64,000 bases of DNA from Ischnura elegans (lineage: Eukaryota > Arthropoda > Insecta > Odonata > Coenagrionidae): assembly GCF_921293095.1 (NCBI RefSeq), contig NC_060253.1, positions 82,621,992 through 82,685,991 of the forward strand, in the 5' to 3' direction. The notes under the pieces are model-generated. The model saw nothing but the letters and a program-made list of their open reading frames with translations, searched no databases and was not told the DNA's origin. The position numbers and the translations under genes are program-made. This document shows positions 10,499 through 22,457 of the stretch, one piece after another; the stretch's first letter is position 1; each line of letters starts with the position of its first letter.

Positions 10499-11175
10499 TA
10501 TGAGTGAAATATCGCTAACTGTGATTAAATCACCGTTACTGAAAAGTAGCAGTCACTGTCGGTGATTTATACTCGAAATCACTGTGATTGGATCACTGGA
10601 TTCGGTGAAGATAGCACAGGCTGCTACCAAGTAATGAGCGATATTTCGCTACCTGTCATTGACGAGAAGTAGCCGATCTCTGCCGGTGACTAAATCACTA
10701 AATACTCGAAATCACTGCGACTGTGAATACGGTGAAGATAGCTTCGGTTACTACCAACAGTATAATAAAGCATGCCTTATTCATCTTCAATGATGAATAA
10801 GACATTATTTACGAAATATACAGCTGACGGTTTTAATCATGATGGTGTGAATATAAAATATGTTTAAAAAATGCCGACGGAATTTTAATTATTGCTCCTT
10901 ATTAATTCCTTTACCATATCAAATCGACTTTTATCGTAAAATAAATTCAGAATCAGAACTATTCCCTAAAAAAAATATTTTGCCTAATTTTTCAATTTCC
11001 CATAAGTTTATTCCTTCCTTTTGTGGAGAGCTCATTTATTGGAATTGAACAAAGTAGCAGGAATAGCAGCGCCACAAATCACCGCTTACTTTTGAGAGTG
11101 ATTCTCCCCGGTGATCGCAATCACGGTTAAAAATCACCGTTACTGATGAGTAGCAGTCACAGATAACGAAGTGAT
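10499..11175. repeat. Diverged local repeat units
   Basis: Units at about 10499-10630 and 10631-10760 are diverged direct duplicates. They share tgagYgaWatWtcgcta, tactcgaaatcactg, cggtgaagatagc and ctaccaa. A third partial unit at about 11098-11175 repeats aatcaccgttactga and gtagcagtcac. No coding potential is visible. They may be fragments of one transposon or a local duplication. Confidence 0.45.
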
Positions 11176-12023
11176 CGGAAAATCACAGTTCCGCTCATCA
11201 CTAGTTCGACGTGATGTCCTCCTTGTCGCTCTTAAAGCGATATCTTTTCTCAATTGCTCAAGCAATCTTAAGCGTAGCGCGCAGCCTCCGAGTCTCTCGA
11301 TGATTAAAACCTAATAGGTCTCTTCAAACTAGAACGGCCGGAATGTACACCCCCTAACTTAGCCCTCTCGCCTGAAGTCCACTTACGTGATCATACCTAG
11401 TGCGATTAATTTAACTCTGCGTTTTTAAAAAGTTAATTAATATACTTTTTAAAGTAGGTTAAGTATGGAGGATTTTTGAATCTCTCTGGCTTGTCTGTCC
11501 TCCTAAGTTAGACTTTCCTTTTCAATTTACAACAGGAATAATCACATATAAATTCATACGCTATGTACTTAGGAAGATAAGCAAAACAGTGGGACGCATT
11601 TAACACAAAGAGGATTGGAGTTTGCGACTACCTTGAATGTCATTTTTACCTATCAAGCTTCCCAGCTTCTAGCAATTTTTGTTGTTTAGGCAGCTCGCAA
11701 ATCAGGACAGTCGTTAATGCCGAAGAATAAAAGTAACAGAATAAAAAAAGTTTCATATGTTGTTCATAATGTGTTCTGGCATGAAAATTGACTCGTAAAT
11801 AAATATTTTCATATTCACTCGATGTTCATGAGGAAATGGTGAGAAAACCGGGCCTCAATAAGTTGTAATGGAGGATGACCAATTAATTGTGATCATAACC
11901 GTCCTTAATAACAATAATTATGCCAACAATAATTTCGTATTCATTTATCAAACGAATTTAGGACTACACAATCCGTTCTTGTAATTAAGTGGATGGACTC
12001 GCGCATAGATCCATACCCTAAAA
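11176..12023. other. Unannotated intergenic sequence
   Basis: I see no gene or repeat that can be supported here. Confidence 0.4.
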
Positions 12024-12100
12024 AGGAATAAATCCACTCAGGCTGGGTTCGAACCAGCGACCCCTGGATTTGCAGCTAGGTATAACAACCATTGTAAAAT
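12024..12100 (-). mobile_element. tRNA-like SINE head (minus)
   Basis: The reverse complement contains a box-A-like segment (ttatacctagctgcaaatcc) and a strong box B (GGTTCGAACCC) at tRNA-like spacing. The acceptor stem does not pair well. A tRNA pseudogene is the alternative. Confidence 0.45.
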
Positions 12101-14525
12101 TCTCTGCGTAATCACGAAACTTTCTTATTATATCAACATAGTATGAGTAATCGTATACAGACTCACGTAATTTTCGAGGAAAGTAATACAAAAATGGGAG
12201 TTGAATTTCATTTTTAATGTGACATATGGGTCAAAATAACCCATCTCTTCCTCATGTTAAGGAGAATTGCCTAGCATTACGGCGATTTTACATTTAACGC
12301 TGTTGTACTTCGAGAAGTGTTCTATGTAGTGCCCTTTAGATGGAATTGAGGGAAGGTCACATCATCATTATTTTTCTCGCGCCATGTGGTAACAATTTGT
12401 TGAATTTGTGAACGGCCAATGCTGAAGCCACCACCTCCCGATCTTACCTCCACAAATGCTATGGATACCAGGGTAACCCATTTTAAATAAGGTAATGCAA
12501 CAGCCATCCAGCCATCGCAGATGCCGTCCTTAAAGTTCGTAGAAGTTGAACTGCACCAAACTTCCCTCGGAGCGTTACGGAATAAGAATGATGCTTGGAG
12601 AAAAAAATCTTTTTGACCAAAAATGAATAATCATCATAAAATTTTTGAATGAAATTACTTAAAATGAAAAGACTCCCTGCCCACTTCATAATTACTAATG
12701 ATGTATGCATTGAAACGATACTTTATTCCTGTGAAAGACCTCAATTCTGTGGCCACCAACCTAAGCGTCAATTTTCCCTGGCAATGAACTTATTTCCCGT
12801 ATAAGGAAAAATAATTCAACAACGTTTCAGCGGGAACGTATTTCAAGGTCTCTATGTTTTTCAGACTAGCGGTAAGTCCTTGATCTACCAGTCTTTACTG
12901 GCACAAAATAATTTGAAATATCATTTAGTAAACATCTATTTCAATCTATAAACTCTACGTTCTGTAGAGCGTTCTAAAGAGCACGGATTCATGATTGCTC
13001 ATCCGCACCTTCGTGGTCTGAATTTCTCCAGTCATACCCATCACCCAAAGTCTTCCAGACACCCAAGTCGTCATAATATTGGGCTCGCTCACCATTGGTT
13101 TATTATTGTAGAATTTGAAAAATGAAGAGACCGATATTTTTCCGTTTTTCGATCCGTCACAACTTCTCGAGGTAATCTCGGCGAAATGTTTCAGACCTTA
13201 CCCCTTCCGATGAGAAGTTAATGACGTCATTGACTTTTGCCGAGCGGCTCGCCAATTCTCCGCCACTCCTCGGCCTCATGCATCCATCTCTCCTGATTCG
13301 TTGTCATTAAAACTCTAGTGAACGATTCTTTCCGCCAAAGATCGGGTCTTTATGAACGAATTCTTGAACCATAAGTCAATTCATAAAAAATGGGCGGTAT
13401 ATTTAGTATTTTTTTCGTTTTTAAGTTTGGAGAGCATAGCTTCATGAGAATTTATTTTTCGCTATATCACATCATTTTATCCATTCAAAGAATTACCTTA
13501 ATCATTTACGATTTGGTGCCTATGTGTACAACTCCAATGCTGTCTTTTCTTCAAAGGATGCTGTCCCAGCATCCTTTGAAGAAAACTTTATATATATACT
13601 TTAAATTACATAAAATTTTAGATGTAGAGTTATGAAGAGACTTCATCCGATGGAAAGTTGGCCAGACCTAACCAACTTAAATAATCATCCACTTAACTTG
13701 GACAATGATTGATAGGACCGTTACTTTGGTATATTTTCATTTTTAAGTTATGAGTAAATGACTCACTAAGGAAGAGTTTATCGTTTTCACCTGTCTTTCC
13801 CATCCATCTTATCATATTATCTTAAATTATCTTACTTAATTGCGATTTCTGGTCGGAGTGAACGAAACTATTCCACCAAACGAGGTGCTGAAATTTTTTG
13901 TAATTTAATCGCTTTTCATGCTATGGCGAATGCTTCAACTGGACTACGAAGCTCAAATACATAAATGTTTCAATAAAATCAGTTTGGTGGTTTATCTATA
14001 TAGTCAAGGTCACCCTTATGCTACTCCACTGACATGTCGGTCGCTATTGATGGTCAGCCACTATTTCCAGTGTCGTACACGTCATCAAATCCTTTCCTGT
14101 TCAAAAGGCCGTAAACTTGCGAAGAAAATGGGCTCTAGGTAGTTGTATTTTATCGTACGAAAGAAATATTTATTTTTTTCCCACCTGGGGACGCTTTCCC
14201 TCACACGCGCCTTTGTTCTTCTTGCCATTGCTCCGCTGTGACAAAAGACGCATGAAATGCGCTCGCTGGTTTGGTGCCCAGGTGCTTTTCCCGAGGGAAA
14301 CGATTTTTCCAGCGGTTTACATTTGGGCTTAATAATTTTGAGCCTTTCTCCTTTGTGATAGCTTCCGTATTTATGAGCGAAAAGTACTTTTGAGAATTAT
14401 AGGTGTCATAGGAATAGAATTTAAGTTTTTAGAGGAAATCATTTCGCACAAAGTGTGTTGAGAAAATAACGGGAATTTTTAAAAGTCGCAGGCCTGGATA
14501 TTCCGATTATCAACATTTTTTTACA
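12101..14525. other. Unannotated stretch with one hairpin
   Basis: About 2.4 kb without a supported gene. Short frames such as 13390-13635 and 13918-14332 show no domain. The only clear structure is the perfect hairpin at 13545-13585. Confidence 0.4.
13545..13585 (+). repeat. Perfect 19-bp stem with 3-nt loop
   Basis: Arms 13545-13563 and 13567-13585 are exact reverse complements separated by tcc. A perfect 19-bp stem is unlikely by chance. It could extrude as a cruciform or fold in RNA. It is too short for a typical animal pre-miRNA. Confidence 0.75.
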
Positions 14526-14640
14526 TAGGTACTCCAGCCACTGAAGTATGATAAAATTTTTAGCTGCATTCATTGTTTACTTTGTCTGTGGCAGCCACTA
14601 TGGCTATAAATTTTTTTTTGAGCTGAGCAATTTTTATTTG
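14526..14640 (+). mobile_element. Fragment related to the 49.8-kb and 55.3-kb mariner remnants
   Basis: The sequence cctgaagtatgat-like, ttcagctgcattcattgttt and actttgtctgtggcagcc closely parallels segments at 49812-49930 and, inverted, at about 55260-55390. In those copies it lies beside decayed mariner transposase. No coding sequence survives here. Confidence 0.45.
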
Positions 14641-17358
14641 TTCGAGAAATGAATAAAAAATATGTACCCATACAATTTTGCGTAAAAATGAAATAAAGTG
14701 TATCAAAGGTAGTAATGTGCCATTTGTGAGTCTGCTATGCGTAAAAAAAGAATTAAATGTATCCTTGAATTTGTAATAAATTTTTCGTAAAAATTAAGAG
14801 AGTGTTCGAAGGTCCGTGATGTGTTAAAAAAAGACCTATGGTGAATATTCTATGAATTAAACAAGCATTTACGAGTCTTATAAGCGTTTCTAACATTGCC
14901 ATGAAGACGGTGAATATGACGGACTAACAACAATCACAACAACAACCGATGAAAACGTGAAAAGTGAAAGAAATGGTTTTTGTAATTGTTCTGAAATGGG
15001 GATTTTTTTAATGCAGCAACATTAACATACACGATTTAATAAAGTTTTATTTTCAACAATAAATCTCTCTATTTTGTTCTGAACGTACCTTATAATTTTA
15101 AGAAAAAATTATATTTATCAAATGATCCGTGAAATATTCTCCTTTCTGCTGCGTTTATTTTTCAGAAGAGAAAAGCTTTTGGGTAAAATCCCCTCCACTA
15201 AACGCCTGAAATGTTCAGATAAAGAAATTAAGTGAGGTAATTTGTCAAGCGGAGTCTCACGAGGCACAATGAGTTCCTTCGCGGGGATTTTCTCCTCGTA
15301 TCCTCGGTTGATGCCCCTGGCGGCGAGATTAGTCACTTCTCCCCCGAAAAGGACGTGTCTAACTCCCACACCTGAAGACCCTTCCATTCTGGCTCATAAC
15401 TCGACCAAAGTGTCCCTTTGAATTTTCTCGTATCCTTTCATCCACAATTTTCATGTTAATATCTACGAAATTTCTGAAAATGCGTACGGCACTGGTATTC
15501 AACGCATGAATGCCATTATTTCTCAAACTTGAGGCTAAAATGAAATCCTCAAACACAACTTTTGAGTAAATAAAGGTTCTATAGCTATGCCTGTAATTCA
15601 TGAGTGGTAAAATAATTGTTCAAATTATATTTTTGATACCCTGTCTATATATAACCATGGTAAAGGATGTCTCTCGAATTTTCCCAAAATGATTCTGAAA
15701 ACGTAAATATAGTGACATATAATAAATTGAAACTGCCATAAATTTTGATTAACACCTTCATCATAATAATATAGACAACTTCAGGCGACACTTCGTGGAA
15801 ACTTGATGTCCATCTTAATAAGTGAACTATATTATATCTAAATTATTGATTATACTACCGGAGTAGAATGCCGCTGAATTGAGAGTACATGGAAATCGTT
15901 GAAGTTACATTAAAATGTGTCAGTGAAATCTAAAAATCTTATTTTGAAATTTTATGCCTGGAAATTTTCATGTGGCATTTGAAGTGCCTTGATTTAAGCT
16001 CACTTCTTAATAAAAGCAATGTGGAATGCGTTTTTAGTAATTTTCAGTGTGATAGACTAAGGTTTTCGGTGATATTTTCGTGTCAACGAAATCCATTTGC
16101 GCAAGAACTTTTGGATCATGACTTTTACCTGTTTGAAAATATTATCACAAGACTTAAAAAATCTTTCATTCACACTGTAAACTTTTTTCATCATAGAATT
16201 TAATGCAATTTAAAATGGATTAACAAAATACCTTGGCTCTCACGGTTACTTATGGAGTAATCAATTCACTGTGAACGAAATTATGTTTCCAAAAGAAATA
16301 TTCTATCGCTGAATAATAATGATAACTTGATTGAACACTCAAATTATCTATTGTGAATTTAGCTATGCAATTTAATCGCATTCAATATCACGTAATGTAC
16401 TGGAATAGTAAGGTTCCAAAGCGAAATGTTGGAAAATGTCCCTTATTTCCCAAATATCCTGAGTTCCTCCTCAATTAAGGTATCGCTTGTTCTCTGCTTA
16501 GATCTGTACCATGTCCTTCATGAAATAAATAAAATTTAGCTGTCACACAAAACCATCATTATCGGATGATACTCGCAGTAATTGCGAGGCTAGAGGAAGA
16601 GAAATGGAAACAGCTGAGCTACAGTCATCAAGTGCGCCTCAGAAAAATTTCTTCTGCTCATTAAAGGCGGAGAAATTATAGGCTCGCTAACGGTCTGAGT
16701 ATTTTTTAATGAATTTTTCCCAGGATATTCCCAGATGCAAGTTCCTTGCTTTAGTTTCCTTCATCCATTACTTACTGAAGCCTTTTACTCACCATGGTTA
16801 ATGGGCGTTCATTACTGGTACCTCTCTATTAAATGCATTTTGCAATTCCATCTTGTTGCTCTTGTACATTGACGTCCGTATTTTGTGTTGTAGTTTATCT
16901 GGCTCCTCTTCTCTTTACTGGGGCAGTGTTTCAATGAAATAAGGTCCGTGGATGGTCATTATCTTTCAGAAAACTCAGCTGAATGTTCACCCGGAAAAAG
17001 GTGAGTTTAAATTTGATTATTTAAGTAATGATTTACGTCCTCTATTTCTTCAACCGTGTAAACAGTAGATGCGTTTTTTCACAATGTCAACCCGTACTAC
17101 CTACGTCATAGTTTATTTTATCCCCTGAGGAGCACAGTTATGGCTCCATTTGATGTTTGTTGTTTCGGGTTGCGACTCATGAAGTATGTGACGCCAGTTG
17201 TCCACAAAAAGTTCCTCAATAAAAACCTTTGATTTTGGAATCAATGCTTAACCACTGGAACTCATCTACTGTTTTAATGATCGAAGGACTCGATGTCTGG
17301 TACGAAAAATGATACTGCTAATAAATTATTACGGAGGCGATACTGCTAATAGTCTAAT
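14641..17358. other. Long unannotated stretch
   Basis: About 2.7 kb of AT-rich sequence. Frames such as 15118-15387 and 15359-15601 (minus) and 15970-16203 (plus) have no motif I recognise. A good splice-donor-like aaaag/GTGAGT occurs near 17000, but no exon can be supported around it. Confidence 0.4.
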
Positions 17359-17555
17359 GGCCGCTATAAACGGTGAATGATCACTAGAGTGAAATCATTC
17401 GCCGTGTAAAATGGAAAAATTCGCGAATGAACCGTCATGCGCATGATCATTCAATGGAAATCAGAACCTGTTCTATTTTACTCGCATGATCCTGTGAACG
17501 ATCACGTGATAATTCATCATGATCATTCGCATGATCATTCACCATGTTTGGCGGA
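17359..17555. mobile_element. Short TIR element rich in ATGATCATTC
   Basis: Inverted ends begin ggccgctataaacggtga on the left and gtccgccaaacatggtga on the right strand. Both continue into atgatc. The interior repeats gcatgatcattc several times. It is non-coding and its target duplication is unclear. Confidence 0.5.
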
Positions 17556-17732
17556 CGTTCTCATCGGAAATTAAATCTATGTGCCGTGAACACTTATGCG
17601 GTCTATCAAGGGGTGCAAAATAAATTATTGAGAAAATAGCTATGATTATTATGATAATAATAAATGCTTTACTTGGTTGCACCAGCTTGTCATTTGAACA
17701 ATAAATACTATCATCCTGAGCAATTACAAAAT

Positions 17733-17955
17733 GGAGCAGGTTGGTGTGGTGGCTGGAATTGTTAGCTTTCCACTCCGAGGTTTCGCGTTCAAATCCCAGC
17801 AATGGTGGAGATTTTTCAGAAACTGCCCGATCTTGAGCTTGATTTCTTTGTATATTATGCATTTCAATTACACCACTACGTCCTTCAAAGTGCCGTAATT
17901 GAAAGTGCGGAGTCCCCGTGGCGCTTTTTGCATGCCACTCAGGCTATGGAGCCGG
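17733..17955 (+). mobile_element. tRNA-derived SINE, family C, copy 3
   Basis: The head gcaggttggtgtggtggct, box B GCGTTCAAATCCC and body (ttttcagaaactgcccgatc, then ccccgtggcgc) match the reverse complements of 1562-1769 and 40173-40380. The 3' half has an insertion of about 30 bases relative to them. Overlapping plus-strand frames of about 108 codons are a by-product of this repeat. Confidence 0.6.
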
Positions 17956-18287
17956 CTGCTTGCATTCTCCACAAGATGTCGAGTTTTCCAAGCAAGTTCC
18001 AAATTCCATTTCTACGCAATGTTGATATTAATAATAATAGTAATTTCATTCATTTTTGTGAGCACCAGGTCCATGAGAAAAAATACTGTACATCACTTTT
18101 TACAATTTCGGAATCGATACGTGCATAAAATAAAAAACTACAAAGTCAAAGAAATGCACCCTGTGGGAACCAAGGATAGTATGGAAACAATTCGAGGTAA
18201 CAATATTGCCCACAAAAGAGAAAGATAATTCTGTGGCGTAACAGAAAACATTCCGAAAATTACGGAATACAGGAAAAACCGTTCGTA

Positions 18288-18550
18288 CTGTGATTTAACA
18301 GAATCAGATTTCAATTAGTCTTTAATTAAAATGTACAACGAGTAAAAAATTATACAAGAGAATACATATTCAAAGAAATGCATAATGGGCGGACCGGCGA
18401 TGCTAAGTTGACAATTAGTTATAACAATAATGTCTAAAAAACAATAATTTTTCCAAAAATTAGGATCACACTGTGATTTAACAGAAACCTAAACTCAATT
18501 AGGTAACCATTAATTAACATGTGTACTAAGAATAAAATATTAAGCTATAA
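18288..18550. repeat. Diverged direct repeat
   Basis: The segment actgtgatttaacagaa with a following ttaattaa/atgt region occurs at about 18288 and again at about 18472, a period of roughly 182 bp. It is a diverged tandem duplication with no coding content. Confidence 0.4.
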
Positions 18551-18586
18551 ATTAATTCGAATAAAAGGACATGATTCAACAAGACT

Positions 18587-18715
18587 TTATTGAGGCATTT
18601 TCAACAGTCTGTATACGTTATGTTTAAATTTCTTAAAGTTTGCAGCATTTCTAAGTCGAACGGGAAGATAGTTCCATATTCATGAGGCGGTTACTGCGAA
18701 CGATTTATTCATGTG
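18587..18715 (-). pseudogene. 3' end of a decayed non-LTR retrotransposon (RT C-terminus)
   Basis: The minus-strand translation has the pattern common at the C-terminus of LINE reverse transcriptases of the CR1/L2/jockey type. It reads IWNYLPVRLRNAANFKKFK followed by HNVYRLL and a stop near 18587. The position before IWN, normally Trp or Leu, is a stop codon (TGA). Only about 40 codons are recognisable; farther upstream on the minus strand (18720-18910) the reading is garbled. It is a dead 5'-truncated copy. The clade is uncertain. Confidence 0.5.
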
Positions 18716-18993
18716 TAATGTTATTTTGGCTTTTCTTTCTGTCATATTCAAACTCTGCACTGCGATAAACTCTCAGCGCATCCGCCTACCCATATTTGCG
18801 CTTTTAGAGGGCGTAATCTTTCGCGAGTGTACTTCAAGTGTTCCGCGACGTAAAGCCAGAGGACCTATTTCCGTGAGAGAGAACTTTAATCTCATGTTGA
18901 ATAATGTAAACTAATTCACAATTTTAAATGGAATTATAAATGGTAGTTGAAACTATGCGAATTTCAGCCCAACGGGGTATTTGAAGTGCCACA

Positions 18994-19700
18994 TTAACCC
19001 GGTAACGCCCGAATTAAAAATTTCATCCCAACTTTTTCGTAATATTCAATTTTAAAACCTGATTGATTAGATGCAAATTTAATACTTTTAGCACTAATAG
19101 TGTTGAATATACAACATGGTACAATGTGGTGCCGCTATGCCCTTAAGGGGTCAAAAATAGAAATAAAATAGGCGTTAGTAATTTCACATTTTAATGCCAA
19201 AAACGTTTTAAAAAATTCTATTTTGCACAATAAATTATCAAAATTACTAAAAAAAATTCTTTAATTACGATATGATTTTTTTAGACATTATAGAAATGAA
19301 AAATGGGTACACCAGAATGCTGACTTTATTCGAAATTAACGTATTTTTCGAAAGGAACGCAATTTTTACTAAGCCTCTTTCCGAATGTCCTTGAAATACG
19401 AAACCCTAATATTAAGCGTCGTTTTTCTAATCATTTCTGGAGTTTAGGTAACATTTTGTAGATTAAATAACGAAGGATACGTTAAAATATTGTTTTATGT
19501 CGTCAGATATAAAATGCATCATTAGCAGCATTTCATATCATGATTATAAACGTTCTCCCGTGAATAAGCTTAACAAAAATCTAATGCATATGATTTTTTT
19601 ATAAACTCGTGGATATTGAATGGATATAATGTCAGTGCTGTAGTTGGGTCGGTACGACGTACCCCCTAAAATCCAAACTCGTTATAAGCGTACCGGTTAA
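18994..19700. mobile_element. piggyBac-like non-autonomous element (TTAA-bounded)
   Basis: TTAA at 18994-18997 is followed by CCCGGTAACGCCC. TTAA at 19697-19700 is preceded by the near-reverse complement (GCGTACCGG). The TTAA duplication and C-rich inverted ends are hallmarks of piggyBac elements. The 700-bp interior is AT-rich and has no transposase. A relationship to the piggyBac pseudogene at 41.6-42.4 kb cannot be shown. Confidence 0.55.
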
Positions 19701-20495
19701 AATACCATCGCGGCCGGATTTATAATACATGTTCACTGTTGGAATTTTTGGTGAGTATCGGCTAAATTTTTTTTCCAACTACAGAACTGGATAATGTTCA
19801 GCCAGAACTTCATATAAGAATAAAAAGAATCTTTGCGAACTTAAATACATCTCCTCTACGTAACCAGACAATCGAATTTATGCTTCTTCATTTTTATTCT
19901 CAACCTTCCCCGCGTATTTCATCTTTGACGTTTAAGATATCAAGGACGAATGCTCTCGGCTACTACTGCCCTTTAAAATTTCGTTCATAACCTCCGCAGT
20001 TCGCTGTGCGGCCGCTGGAACGAACACGACGCTCTAGTTTCGTGGTCCAGCTGAATTCTCTTCCGTTTTTTAGGTCTTTATTTTATCTCGTCTTCGTTTT
20101 CCGCGGCTGCACCCGTGTGCAATCCCCCGAGCCAGCCTTCTGCACAGCACATATACACAGAGCGACACAGCGGCAGTGAGCGGAAATTATAAAATATATA
20201 TACCGGACGTGCCCTCTACAACGTCATCTCTTCCTTCCCCCGACGGCCGCTGCCTTCTCTTTGGCGCCACTGCCGCCTTCCACTCCATTCACCCCTTGTG
20301 AAAAAAAAGATACGCTTCCTGTCACACCTGCCTTGTCACGCCCACTCCCAAACTCTCCTTCACGAGCCGTCCTTGTCAAGTTGTGTATTTTCTCTGCTTT
20401 TAGATACAATTCCGCTGCCCCGCTTCTACAACCTACACCGTCATCTCTTCCATTGGTCATACTCCCTTCGCCCCACGGCCGCATGCTGCTTGGCT
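19701..20495. other. GC-richer unannotated segment with TATA-like motif
   Basis: From about 20100 the composition becomes pyrimidine-rich. A TATAAAATATATATA motif occurs at about 20189. A cgtcatctcttcc segment occurs twice, at about 20222 and 20441, each followed by acggccgc. This could be a promoter or 5' UTR, but overlapping frames on both strands lack any domain. Confidence 0.3.
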
Positions 20496-20798
20496 CAGGG
20501 GCGCAGCGAAGAATTAAGATTAGGGGGGATTTTAGGCACAAATTATACTTATGTGTGTGTGGGTATTGCATACCCGCCAGGGTAAGCAGAAGTTGCGAGG
20601 GCCCTCCTTTAGAAAAATTTTAAGAATAATGGTTCAAAATGACGAGTTTTACGGTCTTCTGAGGGATATTTCATTAATCCTTACACTATTCTATGAGTAA
20701 TGCTGATCCAAATAAGTAAAATGGATTAAACTAAAAAATTTCTCTGAGCTCTGGGGGGGGGTTTTAACCCCCAAAACCCCTCCCTCGCTGCGCCACTG
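20496..20798. mobile_element. hAT-type MITE with 8-bp target duplication
   Basis: This is a 303-bp element starting CAGGGGCGCAGC and ending GCTGCGCCACTG (inverted termini). It is flanked by gcttggct (20488-20495) and gcttgggt (20799-20806), a 7-of-8 target duplication. It aligns along its length with 28739-29012, sharing blocks such as atggttcaaaat, ttctgagggata and ctgagctctg. It is non-coding. The 8-bp duplication fits hAT; P-type elements also make 8-bp duplications. Confidence 0.75.
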
Positions 20799-20806
20799 GC
20801 TTGGGT

Positions 20807-21215
20807 ATTCATTGGTACTTGTGGATGTTTTCATTAAATAGCTTCATTTACACCTTCATACCATTCCCGTAAGCCTCGTTAGGCGTGTGGCAGGAGGCGT
20901 AAAGACTTTAGGCATTAACTTGCAAGGAAAAATAGTTAAGTTAGAACTATCAAATTCTGATGAAATTTATCAAACTAAAGGGTATCGTTATCCATATATA
21001 AAAGTGAATGAGACCATATTTCATCCACACGCCAGCCGCGTCGCCGTACTCTCCGCCTCCGCCGGCCAGAACCGGAGTCGACCGCACGCTCGAAAAAAAC
21101 CAATTTAAAATTCGGGGTTTCAAGTTGGTGCAAGGTTTTACTTTAGATCCACAATGTAGAAAATTCATTAAACGACGTGGTATCAGTCACTTGGCAGAAG
21201 TCCGGGGTAATATAT
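20807..21215. other. Flank of the LTR element
   Basis: No gene was recognised. Short frames overlap on both strands. The LTR retrotransposon interrupts this sequence after aatatat. Confidence 0.35.
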
Positions 21216-22455
21216 TGTGACGAAAAGCCTCGTCACGGCGCATTCTGCGTCCATCTCTTCTCCCCGATTCATATTGGCGCGCGGCAACAGCGAGTGATGA
21301 GCGACCTTCTTTTCTTTTTCCTATGTTGTCTGCTAGAATTTAGCATGTCTCTTGTTTTGTAAAGGGTATATAAGGCCCGGTATTGTGGGATGTGTGGTTG
21401 GATTCCTGAGAAAGCGGCAGTCGTTCCGCTAGAGAAGACGGAGGTCAGCTGTGACAGTGCCAAGGTGGGGCGACAAGACGGGGCTGCGACAGACGAGGGC
21501 TACGGCAATTTCGGAGGTCGGGCAACGCGACCAGGGGAAGGGCGTGCGGAGAGAGAAGCGTGGAGTACAGCGAGACACGAGAAAAGTGTCCTTGCTTTTT
21601 CGTCAGGACATCACGACATCGTCCAAGGATTTGCGGGAGGTGGTTCCCCGCGATCGACGCATCGTGACCCGGCGGCCAGGATTCGGACCCGCCGCCTTTG
21701 ACACTTAAGTACTCTAAACCCTCTCCCGGGACGGGGAAATAATCCCGATCCCTCCCCCGCTCCAGCCAGCCCACGCGCCCTGTACGAAGAAAGTCCCCCA
21801 GTGTGCACGTGTGTCATCCTAATACTCATGTGGCTTCTGACACAAACTCACGTCTCTCTTTCTCGGTCTGAAGACCATTTTTTAATTGTATCACGATTCT
21901 CCCGTTCTCGTCATCCCTTCTGGTTGACGTCAGACTCATTTTTGATTGAACAGAACGTGGAGCATGTAACATTTGATAGTAGAACGACGAACATTACTCA
22001 TAATTGCCTTTGAAGTGCAGCAAGATTTCGAGTGCCCGTGTCATAGCAATCTCTGAGAGTATACAGTGTTATTTTTGTCCATTTTTGTTCATTTACCCCA
22101 ACAATCATATCATCCCTCATTTATTAGATATAAGATTTCTCTTTCTTTTTGTGTATGGCATATTTGCTTCATTTTTATTTCTGCAAGTGTATCATTGATG
22201 TCTCGCCCAATTCAGCATCACTATTCCATCCCTCATTAGCGTTTAAGGACAGAAGTGTTCGTTTATTTTTCTCTAATAAATTTTTGTATGACAGTCATTC
22301 GCTGTGTACGAGTTCATTCATCCCTTTGCTGTGCCATTGTGTTTAATGCCGCGAGTTCCCATCTTGACCGCGAGCCCCAGAACCTACGAAAAATTAAGAA
22401 CTCGGATAATAATCTCAGTTCGACGGTGCATGGCTCACGGGAGCGTTCCGTCACA
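21216..22455 (+). repeat. 5' LTR
   Basis: The 1240-bp repeat is flanked by 7-bp inverted ends (TGTGACG/CGTCACA). It has a TATA box (TATATAAG, 21367-21374) and an AATAAA signal (22275-22280). It differs from the 3' LTR at two positions I can find: 22109 (a versus c at 25413) and 22313 (t versus g at 25617). Open frames within it are identical in both LTRs and are not treated as genes. Confidence 0.93.
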
Positions 22456-22457
22456 TC

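Noticed and set aside
20261..20623. Overlapping frames of 95-120 codons in a GC-richer region
   Set aside because: Three frames on two strands are open at once, which points to composition rather than coding. The 3' part runs into a MITE.
21390..21774. Frames of 103 and 109 codons inside the LTR, repeated in the 3' LTR
   Set aside because: They overlap each other on opposite strands and occur in the LTR promoter/leader region. No domain was recognised. Their exact duplication reflects LTR identity and not selection.
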